Below are positions 1 to 8,108 of a stretch of 42,357 nucleotides of DNA, in pieces; the stretch's first letter is position 1; each line of letters begins with the position of its first letter. The notes beneath the pieces are model-generated. The model saw only the letters and a list, made by a program, of their open reading frames with translations. It was not told the origin of the DNA and searched no databases. Source of the stretch: an uncultured Lachnobacterium sp. (lineage in GTDB: Bacteria > Bacillota > Clostridia > Lachnospirales > Lachnospiraceae); assembly GCA_900543445.1 (NCBI GenBank), contig UQRC01000024.1, forward strand, positions 1-42,357. The letters run 5' to 3'. The translations under genes and the position numbers were made by a program.

Positions 1-77
1 TCTCAAAATCTTTCAAGGTTTTTCACTGTTCAGTTATCAAGGTTCTTTGTTTTGTCGTTATCAGCGACAACTTCTAT
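1..77 (-). other. Probable rRNA operon leader (16S gene would lie off the left edge)
   Basis: On the minus strand, downstream of two strong promoters, the sequence has no ORF. It carries a short hairpin (TTGTCG / CGACAA, about 51-71) and then repeated CCTTGA-type words (GAACCTTGATAACTGAACAG, AACCTTGAAAG). Such CTTGA-AACTGAA leaders are typical of the region just before 16S rRNA in Firmicutes. That an rRNA operon follows is inference, because the gene itself is outside the window. Confidence 0.6.
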
Positions 78-106
78 ATTGTATCAGATGTTCGATCGCT
101 TGTCAA
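78..106 (-). promoter_or_regulatory. Downstream tandem promoter (P2) of the putative rRNA operon
   Basis: Read on the minus strand: -35 TTGACA (101-106), 17-bp spacer, -10 TACAAT (78-83). An A/T tract (about 107-135) directly upstream looks like an UP element. The ten bases GTTGTTGACA are shared with the upstream promoter. Confidence 0.8.
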
Positions 107-183
107 CAACTTTTTTAATTTATTTTTTTGCTTTCATCGCGATTCGCATCGATTTCTGTCGTGCCTCACGAGTCAGCTTAGTT

Positions 184-212
184 ATAATATCATGCGTTTT
201 TTCCTATGTCAA
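184..212 (-). promoter_or_regulatory. Upstream tandem promoter (P1) of the putative rRNA operon
   Basis: Minus strand: -35 TTGACA (207-212), 17-bp spacer, -10 TATTAT (184-189), preceded by an A-rich stretch. It lies 106 bp upstream of the second promoter; two strong promoters in tandem are the usual rRNA arrangement. Confidence 0.7.
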
Positions 213-244
213 CAACAAATTTCATTTTTTTCAAAGAAATTAAA

Positions 245-274
245 AGCACCACAAGATGTTGTCCCTGTGATGCT
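245..274 (-). terminator. Terminator after the LysM-DUF5711-CvpA operon
   Basis: Minus strand: AGCATCACA pairs with TGTGGTGCT (9 bp with one G-T pair) around a 12-nt loop, followed by TTTTAATTTC. It sits 12 bp after the CvpA stop codon and separates the operon from the downstream rRNA promoters. Confidence 0.75.
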
Positions 275-286
275 TTCAAACCGCAA

Positions 287-1012
287 TTATAAGAAAGTCA
301 TAAGCAATGTGAGCACAAAATTGTTCTCATACGCCCAGATCAAAAGCGGCGATTCATATATATATGAAATTAATGCAATTCCAATATCGGTTGTTCCTGC
401 CATCGCAATAATCGCAAATGCCAACCATATAATGAGAATTCCTTTCACTAACCCTGCAAATAAACCAAGTAAGCGGTTTATTCCACCTATTAAAGGAAGT
501 TTCTCAACAACTTTCAATACAACCGACAATAAATGAAACGAGATTACTGTAATCAGTAACACTAAAACAAAAGAGATTACACGCATCACAAGGTCTGTCG
601 CGCGCCCTGCCACTACATCATACGCACCGCTTCCCTCCAGAATCTGATCTGCAATCTTATTCGTGTCAAAAAGCTTATTAGTTACTGCATCCGGAAGTTT
701 CATCTGCAGATCACGATAATTCTTTTTTCCCTGTCCCGGATTCTGTGCATCTGGCTCACGGTCTTCTTTCTGCCCGTTTGTATCCCCTATCACAAGTTCA
801 TGAAGTTTCTCATCCAGATTCGATTCTATCCGATTATCTATATTTGTTTTTTCCGTCAATACATTTGCCACATAGGGTGTCGCCCACGTAACAAATACAA
901 GTATTGCAATCCACGCGAGCATGGAATAGATTACACGCAGGAACCCCCTGGAAAACCCCCAGACAATATTCCCTGCAAGCACCAGGATTACAATTATCAA
1001 TAGCCAGTTCAT
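287..1012 (-). CDS. CvpA family membrane protein
   Basis: 241 aa. Hydrophobic helices lie at about residues 4-20, 27-50, 140-165 and 180-205, with a soluble Lys/Asp/Gln-rich loop at about 55-110 between the first and second pairs; this is the CvpA family pattern. E. coli CvpA is needed for colicin V production, but the wider family has no settled biochemical role; many members are cell-envelope proteins. The ATG overlaps the upstream stop in an ATGA, so translation is probably coupled. The loop between TM2 and TM3 is longer and more charged than in the E. coli protein. It is the last gene of a three-gene envelope-type operon. Confidence 0.8.
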   Translation of the reverse strand: MNWLLIIVILVLAGNIVWGFSRGFLRVIYSMLAWIAILVFVTWATPYVANVLTEKTNIDNRIESNLDEKLHELVIGDTNGQKEDREPDAQNPGQGKKNYRDLQMKLPDAVTNKLFDTNKIADQILEGSGAYDVVAGRATDLVMRVISFVLVLLITVISFHLLSVVLKVVEKLPLIGGINRLLGLFAGLVKGILIIWLAFAIIAMAGTTDIGIALISYIYESPLLIWAYENNFVLTLLMTFL

Positions 1013-2205
1013 CTTAATCTTACCTCATCCGTCTCTCCGCTCAGCACGAATGTGTAGCTTGTCGCATCGGTTCCTGACAGGATCTTATATAACTCCTGAT
1101 CAAATGTATAGGAAAATTTCCGGATACTGTGTATCGTGTAAATTTCGCAATGATAATCATCGCGTACACACACCTCGTTATGATCAAGAAATTCTATCCT
1201 GTTATATGCGATTGTAGTATCATTCTCCATCGCCGTATTTCCGTTTAGATCATATACCTGAATATGCCAGTTGCCCTCATTCTTAGTGCTCGCATAGGTG
1301 ATTCCCACATATTTATTATTGCAGAAAACGCTTTGGACTTCCTGTTCAAAATCCACCTGGCGTTTCAGTGCCGGCTTCTGAGTCCCTTCGAATACAAGAA
1401 ATCCGGCGTCCGACAATGCCACCATTCGATCCGCTGCCACATAAGAGATTTCGGAAATAAACGTATCTTCATAAGTATAAGTTCCGACATTATTATCAAT
1501 CTCATTCTGTCCGACCGATCCAAAGTTATAGAAACTGATTGTAGAACTAACCTTGCCCTCTTTGACATCAAGCATATCTACTGCCAGTTTCTGCGCATCG
1601 TAAGACAATGCGATATCCACCGGAAAGCTTCCTTTTTCTGCATAAAATTCGCCATTTGCAAGCTGATTTCCCTTGCGGTCATACATGCGGACAGTTGAGA
1701 CATTATCTTCCTTCATTAATACCGCAACCGTTCCCTGATTGGCAACACACACGGTACTGATCGGTGTTGAAGTCTCGATTTTTTTCGAAAGTCCGGTTGT
1801 TGTCATAATATAGATGGATGTACCACCCTGATCATAAATTGCAAGATAATTCTCGCAGATGGACAACATCGGTGTACTCATCTCGAATGACTGGTTCCAG
1901 ATCAATTCATCATCCGAATTGCGGTAAACAATTCCATCATTGTTATACTCCAGGGTTTTTCCGAGAAACGTCTCATATTTGGCCGATCCACTATCCTGCT
2001 GTTCCGTCTTGTTACGAATCTCATAAGAATCGTAACTGCGCAGCGCATTCCATAATTGCGCCCCCGCAAAAAGCAATGCAATGACAAAAACGCCTATGAT
2101 CACCCGGCGGACGATCTTGTGTCTGTGCCTCCTGATCTGCTGCTCGAGTTCCTCCTGTGCCTCGCTGTTTATCTCTACGGTTTTAAAATCTTTCTTATCT
2201 GCCAC
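1009..2205 (-). CDS. DUF5711-type membrane-anchored protein, probable beta-propeller
   Basis: 398 aa from a GTG start at 2205, chosen because GGAGAG lies 8 nt upstream; a longer frame to 2310 would run into the LysM gene with no RBS. A basic stretch (RRHRHKIVRR) precedes one TM helix at about 34-51; the rest is extracytoplasmic. The C-terminal part has repeating beta-strand-like segments with alternating hydrophobic residues, which suggests a propeller. It resembles the uncharacterised DUF5711 family of clostridial membrane proteins. Neighbours are a LysM protein 61 bp upstream and CvpA overlapping downstream. Function is unknown; a cell-wall role is an inference from context. Confidence 0.7.
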   Translation of the reverse strand: MADKKDFKTVEINSEAQEELEQQIRRHRHKIVRRVIIGVFVIALLFAGAQLWNALRSYDSYEIRNKTEQQDSGSAKYETFLGKTLEYNNDGIVYRNSDDELIWNQSFEMSTPMLSICENYLAIYDQGGTSIYIMTTTGLSKKIETSTPISTVCVANQGTVAVLMKEDNVSTVRMYDRKGNQLANGEFYAEKGSFPVDIALSYDAQKLAVDMLDVKEGKVSSTISFYNFGSVGQNEIDNNVGTYTYEDTFISEISYVAADRMVALSDAGFLVFEGTQKPALKRQVDFEQEVQSVFCNNKYVGITYASTKNEGNWHIQVYDLNGNTAMENDTTIAYNRIEFLDHNEVCVRDDYHCEIYTIHSIRKFSYTFDQELYKILSGTDATSYTFVLSGETDEVRLR

Positions 2206-2266
2206 CGTTTTATCTCTCCTTGTATTTATTGCATGATATATCGCAATTATAACATTCTGCCAATCA

Positions 2267-3529
2267 TTACGGAAGTAACAATTTCTGATCAACGCGAAGA
2301 TCGTCTGCATTTTCCAGATTGTTACATTCCTTTAATTCCTTCAGTCGGTCTGTCGATCCGTATATCTGCCTGCAGATCGAGGTAAGTGTGTCGCCCGATT
2401 TCACGGTATAATACTCCGGTTTCGCCACGGATGCATCCGTTTCTTTTGCTTCCTTTCCCGTTTGATCCGCGTTCTTCAAGCCCTCTACGCCCGCCTCTGA
2501 ATTTTCATCCTGTGTTCCCTGCTTACCTGCCTCCACGTTGGCATCCCGTTCTTCCCTTGCATCCGCATCTGTTTTCGAATCTTCCATCTTCTTGATATCA
2601 CCTGCCGCAATCGACTCGATTGGAATGAGATCCAAGGTTTCCGCATAGGTGTTTTTCTCATCGGGCATCTCTTGCTCTGTCGCTTCAGTTTCTTTGATTT
2701 CCGTTCCGACGAGCACCTGCGGTTTATCGTCTGTCTTATTCCCCAGCGAAGCAATTGTCTGCATAGTCTTCTCCAATCCCGGAATGTGAATGCGATCCTG
2801 CACCACGCCAAGTCCGACAATCACAACGAGCAATGCCACCGCCGCGGTCATCGCATACGAAGTTGCGCTGGTTGTCTCCTTTTCTCCAACGCGTTTTTTC
2901 TCTTTTATCTGTTTTCGGTATTGTGCACGGTCTGTCTTAGGTTCCGATGCAGGAACCGTCCCCATCCGTGCACGTTTCGGCATTTCTACGACAACCTCCG
3001 GCGGGCACACCTGTCTGAGTTCCCGCGCATAAAATATGTAAAAGCCTTCTTTTTTCTGAAGCCAGTTTCCCTTATTGATATAGAAAGACTCCTCACCTTC
3101 AATACTATCCATAAGAAAAAGCACCTGATGCGCACCACCAAACTGCTCTCTGTGGATCGCTTCAAGCTCCGGCGTCATACTCGGTGCATAACCTTTCTGA
3201 TCCATCGCCCAGCCGACGATGATCGAGTTCTCATACGACCGTTTCACCTCGCGGAACACATCTGACCACGCGCGATTGTTCCATTGTGGCGCATTTTGCA
3301 CAAACTCCATCTTAAGAACCGGAATTGCAGCCTCGATAAAGGTTGTATATCGCCCCTGAATGCATTCTGTGTGCCCCATAAAGACAAACACCTTCTTCTC
3401 TGCGTAATCTTCCTCATGTATTCTTGCGTAGACTGCATTCTCTATGTAGATTTTATCTTCCTGCGTCGGCATTCCGATTTGGCGGATGTTCTTCAGATCT
3501 CGTTCATTCTTCGTCTCGATATCAATCAT
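2267..3529 (-). CDS. LysM membrane protein with MPN/JAMM-like N-terminal domain
   Basis: 420 aa, ATG preceded by AAGGAG. Three parts: a folded N-terminal domain (about 25-170), one TM helix (about 226-244), and an extracytoplasmic acidic linker (about 255-370) ending in a LysM peptidoglycan-binding domain (371-420, beginning YYTVKSGDTL). The topology puts the N-terminal domain inside the cell. That domain has the outline of MPN/JAMM folds: an early strand FVFMGHTE, a later VGWAMDQKG where JAMM proteases have GW-HSHP, and VLFLMDS at the usual Asp strand. The metal-binding His residues are absent, so if the fold is right it is a non-catalytic version. First gene of the operon. Confidence 0.75.
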   Translation of the reverse strand: MIDIETKNERDLKNIRQIGMPTQEDKIYIENAVYARIHEEDYAEKKVFVFMGHTECIQGRYTTFIEAAIPVLKMEFVQNAPQWNNRAWSDVFREVKRSYENSIIVGWAMDQKGYAPSMTPELEAIHREQFGGAHQVLFLMDSIEGEESFYINKGNWLQKKEGFYIFYARELRQVCPPEVVVEMPKRARMGTVPASEPKTDRAQYRKQIKEKKRVGEKETTSATSYAMTAAVALLVVIVGLGVVQDRIHIPGLEKTMQTIASLGNKTDDKPQVLVGTEIKETEATEQEMPDEKNTYAETLDLIPIESIAAGDIKKMEDSKTDADAREERDANVEAGKQGTQDENSEAGVEGLKNADQTGKEAKETDASVAKPEYYTVKSGDTLTSICRQIYGSTDRLKELKECNNLENADDLRVDQKLLLP

Positions 3530-3671
3530 TTGCCCACTCCTTATCCAACAAATCCTATCTTTTCGTTTCCTTATGCTATCACACAGGCGTAGTAGAAATT
3601 TGGAAAAACCTGACAGGTCTTCAAAAAATCAAATGACGTTTTCCGACAACAACTCCTTCAAAACGCAACAA

Positions 3672-3693
3672 AGCTGCCGCTTTCGCGACAGCT
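3672..3693 (-). terminator. Terminator after transketolase copy 1
   Basis: Minus strand: AGCTGTCGC pairs with GCGGCAGCT around a GAAA loop, then TTGTTGCGTTTT. It lies about 20 bp past the stop codon and probably ends the pfkA-dnaX-ybaB-recR-transketolase transcript. The T-run is interrupted. Confidence 0.6.
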
Positions 3694-3712
3694 CTGAAAT
3701 CTTTTCTCTTAT

Positions 3713-4654
3713 TTATTTGCAGAAAGCTTTCACTTTCTTATAGATGCCCTCTGCATCAAGTTCATACTTGTGAATCAGTTCAACTGCCGGTCCGGACTCG
3801 CCGAACTTATCGTTGACACCGATACGCAGCATCTTTGTCGGTGCCTTCTCACAGAGTACTTCTGCAACGGCACTTCCAAGTCCGCCGAGAATCGAATGTT
3901 CCTCTACGGTTACAACCTTACCTGTCTTGGTTGCAGATGCAATGACCAGTTCCTCATCGAGTGGCTTAATGGTATGAATGTTGATTACCTCTGCAGAGAT
4001 TCCGTCCTTCTCAAGCATCTTAGCTGCTTCAAGCGCCTCAGAGACTTCCAGTCCGGTTGCAAAAATCGATACATCTGTACCTTCTTTTAAGGTAACGCCT
4101 TTGCCGATTTCAAACTTATAATCCGCATGATCATTGATAACCGGTACTGCAAGACGTCCGAAACGGAGATATACCGGTCCTACATATTCATATGCAGCTT
4201 TCACTGCTGCACGCGCCTCAACATCATCCGAAGGATTGATCACTACCATTCCCGGGATTTCACGCATCAAAGCAAGATCCTCAAGACACTGATGTGTTGC
4301 TCCATCCTCACCGACAGAAATTCCGGCGTGGGTCGCACCGATCTTCACGTTCAGATGCGGATATCCGATTGAGTTACGCACCTGCTCATAGTTACGGCCT
4401 GCTGCAAACATCGCAAATGAGCTGATAAATGGCACTTTACCGCAGGTTGATAATCCTGCCGCAATGCCCGTCATATTACACTCTGCAATACCGCAATCCC
4501 AGTGGCGCTCCGGAAATTCTTTCTGGAAAATACCGGTTTTTGTTGCTCCTGCAAGATCCGCATCAAGTACGATCAGATCCTCATGTTCCTTACCAAGCTC
4601 TACCAATGCGTTACCATAGCTGTCACGCGTTGCAATCTTCTTTACTTCTGACAT
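3713..4654 (-). CDS. Transketolase, C-terminal subunit (copy 1)
   Basis: 313 aa. This half carries the pyrimidine-binding domain (with the Glu that activates the thiamine ring) and the C-terminal domain of a transketolase split into two genes. Visible landmarks are LDADLAGATKTG, DCGIAECNMTGIAAG, FSSFAMF-like ISSFAMFAAGR, GATHAGISVGEDGATHQ and VEEHSILGGLGSAV. With the N-terminal subunit it forms a thiamine diphosphate enzyme that moves two-carbon units between pentose, erythrose, fructose and glyceraldehyde phosphates. It overlaps the N-terminal gene by 13 bp. A paralogue of identical length lies at 32957-33898. Since this copy sits with DNA repair and replication genes, it is probably the housekeeping one. 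Confidence 0.93.
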   Translation of the reverse strand: MSEVKKIATRDSYGNALVELGKEHEDLIVLDADLAGATKTGIFQKEFPERHWDCGIAECNMTGIAAGLSTCGKVPFISSFAMFAAGRNYEQVRNSIGYPHLNVKIGATHAGISVGEDGATHQCLEDLALMREIPGMVVINPSDDVEARAAVKAAYEYVGPVYLRFGRLAVPVINDHADYKFEIGKGVTLKEGTDVSIFATGLEVSEALEAAKMLEKDGISAEVINIHTIKPLDEELVIASATKTGKVVTVEEHSILGGLGSAVAEVLCEKAPTKMLRIGVNDKFGESGPAVELIHKYELDAEGIYKKVKAFCK

Positions 4655-5478
4655 AATGCTTCACCTGCTTTCTCAAGTTCGTCCATAGCGATCTTGTATT
4701 CCTCATCGTTTGGAGCCTTTCCGTGCCATCCTGCCTGGTTCTCCATGTAGGATACGCCTTTGCCCTTGATAGTCTTAGCGATGATAGCCGTCGGCTGTCC
4801 CTTGGTCTCTCTTGCCTCCTTGAAAGCGGCACGAATTTCATCAAAATTGTTTCCATCGATTACGATCGTATGGAAATTAAATGCTTCAAATTTCTTATCG
4901 ATCGGATACGGAGAGCAGACTTTGTCGATTTCTCCATCAATCTGTAAGTTATTGTTGTCGACGATCACAACGAGGTTGTCCAGCTTGCGGTGTCCTGCCC
5001 ACATAGCAGCCTCCCAGATCTGTCCTTCCTGAATCTCACCGTCTCCGGTCAATGTATACACACGATAATCCTTGTTATCAAATTTGCCTGCGGCTGCCAT
5101 ACCAACAGCAGCTGACACGCCCTGTCCAAGCGATCCGCTGGACATATCCACGCCCGGAATATGCTTCATATCCGGATGTCCCTGCAGATAGGAACCCGTG
5201 TGGCGAAGTGTCGTAAGGTCTTCCTTCGGGAAAAAGCCTTTCTCTGCAAGTGTCGAATACAATGCAGGTGCAACATGACCCTTGGATAATACAAAGCGGT
5301 CGCGGTTCTCATCCTTCGGATTCTTAGGATCAACGTTTAATTCTTCGAAATATAAGTAAGTGAAGATATCAGCAGCAGACAATGATCCGCCCGGATGACC
5401 GGACTTTGCACTGTGAACTGCAGTTACAATACTTTTGCGAATCTCATTCGCAGTCTTTTCCAGTTCTAAATTATTCAT
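4642..5478 (-). CDS. Transketolase, N-terminal subunit (copy 1)
   Basis: 278 aa. The start at 5478 is chosen because AAAGGAGAG precedes it; the open frame continues upstream into recR without an RBS. The thiamine diphosphate motif is clear: GDGEIQEGQ at 145-153 followed by VDNNNLQ about 25 residues later. SGHPGG (26-31), LSKGH (65-69) and LQGHPDMK (98-105) are substrate/cofactor elements of the family. It must pair with the overlapping C-terminal subunit. It lies 13 bp after recR in the same operon. The second copy (33886-34722) aligns without gaps; about 72 of the first 100 positions are identical by hand count. Confidence 0.93.
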   Translation of the reverse strand: MNNLELEKTANEIRKSIVTAVHSAKSGHPGGSLSAADIFTYLYFEELNVDPKNPKDENRDRFVLSKGHVAPALYSTLAEKGFFPKEDLTTLRHTGSYLQGHPDMKHIPGVDMSSGSLGQGVSAAVGMAAAGKFDNKDYRVYTLTGDGEIQEGQIWEAAMWAGHRKLDNLVVIVDNNNLQIDGEIDKVCSPYPIDKKFEAFNFHTIVIDGNNFDEIRAAFKEARETKGQPTAIIAKTIKGKGVSYMENQAGWHGKAPNDEEYKIAMDELEKAGEALCQK

Positions 5479-5491
5479 AGACTCTCCTTTT

Positions 5492-6088
5492 TTAAAGTTC
5501 CGTTCTTCCCTGCAGCGCACGAAGCAGTGTTACTTCGTCAATGTATTCCAGATCTCCGCCAACCGGAACTCCGCTGGCGATTCTTGTCACTTTGATGCCG
5601 GTCGGTTTGATCAGCTTGCTGATATACATTGCGGTCGTCTCGCCCTCCAGGCTTGAGTTGGTTGCAATGATCACCTCATTGACATCCCCCTCCAAACGCA
5701 CCATGAGTTCCTTGAGCTTGATATCGTTTGGCCCGATTCCAAGCATCGGCGAGATGGCTCCATGCAGCACATGGTAGACACCATCGTACTTGCCGGTTTT
5801 CTCATACGCTACAAGATCACGTGTATTCTCAACCACCATAATTGTCTTGTGGTCACGTGCTTCATCACTACATATAGGACAAATTTCCTGATCTGTCAAG
5901 TTAAAGCAGCACTTGCAATACTTCACGTTATGCTTTGCGGACAGAATTGCAGAAGACAATGCCTCCACATGATCCTCCGGCATATTTAATATATGAAACG
6001 CAAGCCTCTGCGCAGACTTCGCTCCGATACCCGGAAGCGAAGACAGTTCCTCAATCAGTTTTGAAATCTCATTACTGTAATAATCCAT
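5492..6088 (-). CDS. recR: Recombination mediator protein RecR
   Basis: 198 aa, start at 6088, one base after the ybaB stop; the RBS (GGTGGAGG) lies inside the end of ybaB. N-terminal helix-hairpin-helix ([16 protein letters not shown], about 15-30), a four-cysteine zinc site (C58, C61, C70, C73), then a TOPRIM domain (about 80-175) with MVVEN and [11 protein letters not shown]. Length is the normal 198-200 aa. RecR with RecF/RecO loads RecA on gapped DNA. The dnaX-ybaB-recR order is the common bacterial arrangement. Confidence 0.96.
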   Translation of the reverse strand: MDYYSNEISKLIEELSSLPGIGAKSAQRLAFHILNMPEDHVEALSSAILSAKHNVKYCKCCFNLTDQEICPICSDEARDHKTIMVVENTRDLVAYEKTGKYDGVYHVLHGAISPMLGIGPNDIKLKELMVRLEGDVNEVIIATNSSLEGETTAMYISKLIKPTGIKVTRIASGVPVGGDLEYIDEVTLLRALQGRTEL

Positions 6089-6089
6089 C

Positions 6090-6434
6090 TTAGAATGGGA
6101 ATCCTCCACCCAGTCCTCCTGTGATCTGTGACATTGACTTCTGGGAAGCTTCATCAACCTGACGCAGCGCCTCATTTGTTGCTGCCATGATCAGATCCTC
6201 GAGCATCTCGATGTCATCGGGATCAACGACTTCTTCCGCAAGCTTCACTTTGACAACCTCATGCTTACCGGATACCGTCACTTCAACTGCTCCGCCGCCT
6301 GCTGCTGCCGTAATCTCCTGCTCCTCAAGCGCTTTCTGCGCTTCTTCCATCTGGCGCTGCATCTTCTGCGCCTGTTTCATAATGTTGTTCATGTTTCCCG
6401 GCATTCCACCCGGGAATCCACCTCTTTTTGCCAT
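6090..6434 (-). CDS. YbaB/EbfC family nucleoid-associated protein
   Basis: 114 aa. Start placed at 6434 ([10 protein letters not shown]) because GGAGG lies 7 nt upstream; an ATG 15 bp earlier overlaps that RBS and is less likely. A Gly/Met-rich start, a helical [18 protein letters not shown] segment and a [16 protein letters not shown] strand pair are typical of YbaB, a small dimeric DNA-binding protein encoded between dnaX and recR. The 89-bp gap upstream holds a palindromic repeat. Confidence 0.92.
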   Translation of the reverse strand: MAKRGGFPGGMPGNMNNIMKQAQKMQRQMEEAQKALEEQEITAAAGGGAVEVTVSGKHEVVKVKLAEEVVDPDDIEMLEDLIMAATNEALRQVDEASQKSMSQITGGLGGGFPF

Positions 6435-6476
6435 GTGGGTGACCTCCATATATTTTATTAAAGTGTTCTATGATAC

Positions 6477-6514
6477 ACGAATTGCTACGCTGCTTCCCAA
6501 CTCTCGCAATTCTA
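6477..6514. repeat. Palindromic intergenic repeat, copy A
   Basis: A 38-bp element with terminal stem GAATTGC / GCAATTC. It is 32/38 identical to copy B at 9238-9275, and the one changed stem position is compensated on the other arm. It lies between dnaX and ybaB and would be a hairpin in their transcript. Confidence 0.6.
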
Positions 6515-6523
6515 TCATCATCA

Positions 6524-8095
6524 TTAAAAATCTTCTTCCTCAATATCAAAATTGATTGCCTGACGCAAATCAGGGACCGTATCAGCGGCGCTCCTTCCGC
6601 TCTCATTCATATGAAGCGTTACTTCAATCTCTTTTCCGACACGATTCTCCATCAGTCGCTTAAAATGCGTCATGCATTCCGCCTTATCCTCATTCAGATA
6701 GGCAAAAGCATTCTTATCATCAAAGACAAGCATCAGATCTCCGTTATTTCCAAGGCTCGGTACCGCCTTGTTCAAATACTGGCGGGACAATCCCCCTGCC
6801 TCGGAGAGAATCGCTTTCCAGTTCTGCACGACCTGCTTAATATCATCCGGTATCGCTTTCGGCATCGGAGGCTTCTCTGCAGGGGCTGCCACACTTTGCG
6901 TAACTGCCTGCGCAGCCGCGTTCGGTGCAATCGGCACAACGCCACTTGCCAGCTTCTTCTCCAGATCATCCAGCCGATCCACAAGCGATGAATAATCGGT
7001 CTCCATCTGCGGCCGGCAAAGCTTGATGATCGCAACCTCAAGCACAATTCTCTTCTGTGCCGCATACTTAATCTGATTGCTCAGTTCCGAGAATATACGA
7101 ATATAGCGCATGAGCACTTCCGGTTCTACCATCTGTGCTTCTTCCCTGAGTGCCGCCAGATTGTCTGCCGACATATCAAGAACTTCCTCCATCTCATCCG
7201 AACTCTGCAGAAGCAGAAGGTTTCGCATGTACCACGTGAAATCATTGACAAGCTGCCCCAGTTCGCGTCCTTCATCCACCAGTTCCCCGACAACGTGGAT
7301 CGCGCCGGTCACATCACGTTGAATGATTTCTCGCAAAAGGCGCGAGAATACTTCCGTATCAACTGCTCCGAGCACGTCAAGTACATTCTCATAAGTAAGT
7401 TTCTCACCGAGATGGAATGCAATGCATTGATCCAGAAGACTTAAGGCATCTCGCATGGAGCCATCACCCGCTTTTGCAACATAGCGCAGCGCGCGCTCCT
7501 CCACATCAACCTGCTCCTCCGCCATCAGCTCCGTGAGCCGGTTCGTAATCGTGTCGATCGAGATACGATGAAAATCATATCTCTGGCAACGCGACAGGAT
7601 TGTGATCGGAATCTTGTGCGCCTCCGTTGTCGCAAGAATAAAGATGACGTATGCCGGTGGTTCCTCAAGTGTCTTAAGCAGCGCATTGAACGCTCCCGTC
7701 GAAAGCATATGTACCTCATCAATGATATAGACCTTATACTTGCCTTCCGTCGGGCGGTACGCGACCTCCTCCCGGATCTGACGGATATTGTCTACACCGT
7801 TATTTGATGCCGCATCAATCTCTATGACATTCATAGAAGTCCCGGCGGCAATGCCCTTACAGGAAGGGCATTCACCACAAGGACTTCCGTCTACTGGATG
7901 TTCACAATTTACTGCTTTGGCAAAGATTTTGGCAACCGTTGTCTTACCTGTGCCTCGCGTTCCGCAAAACAGATAGGCATGTCCGATTCGATCGGCTTTA
8001 ATCTGGTTCTTTAATGTTGTTACAATATGATCCTGTCCCTTGACGTCCTCAAATTCCTGAGGGCGGAACTTACGGTATAGCGCCGTATAAGACAT
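6524..8095 (-). CDS. dnaX: DNA polymerase III subunit gamma/tau
   Basis: 523 aa. AAA+ clamp-loader ATPase: Walker A GTRGTGKT (45-52), four zinc cysteines (C64, C73, C76, C79), Walker B IIDEVHML (about 124-131) and the SRC sensor/arginine finger. Domain III follows to about 360, then an Ala/Pro-rich linker and a C-terminal tau-like region. It loads the sliding clamp and links polymerase to helicase. The RBS AGGAGG overlaps the pfkA stop (13-bp gap), so the two are probably cotranscribed. I see no obvious A-run frameshift signal like that of E. coli dnaX. Confidence 0.96.
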   Translation of the reverse strand: MSYTALYRKFRPQEFEDVKGQDHIVTTLKNQIKADRIGHAYLFCGTRGTGKTTVAKIFAKAVNCEHPVDGSPCGECPSCKGIAAGTSMNVIEIDAASNNGVDNIRQIREEVAYRPTEGKYKVYIIDEVHMLSTGAFNALLKTLEEPPAYVIFILATTEAHKIPITILSRCQRYDFHRISIDTITNRLTELMAEEQVDVEERALRYVAKAGDGSMRDALSLLDQCIAFHLGEKLTYENVLDVLGAVDTEVFSRLLREIIQRDVTGAIHVVGELVDEGRELGQLVNDFTWYMRNLLLLQSSDEMEEVLDMSADNLAALREEAQMVEPEVLMRYIRIFSELSNQIKYAAQKRIVLEVAIIKLCRPQMETDYSSLVDRLDDLEKKLASGVVPIAPNAAAQAVTQSVAAPAEKPPMPKAIPDDIKQVVQNWKAILSEAGGLSRQYLNKAVPSLGNNGDLMLVFDDKNAFAYLNEDKAECMTHFKRLMENRVGKEIEVTLHMNESGRSAADTVPDLRQAINFDIEEEDF

Positions 8096-8108
8096 GGTTT
8101 ATAACCTC

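Noticed and set aside
52..536. Plus-strand frames at the left edge
   Set aside because: They run through tandem promoters, a terminator and CvpA on the opposite strand, with no RBS.
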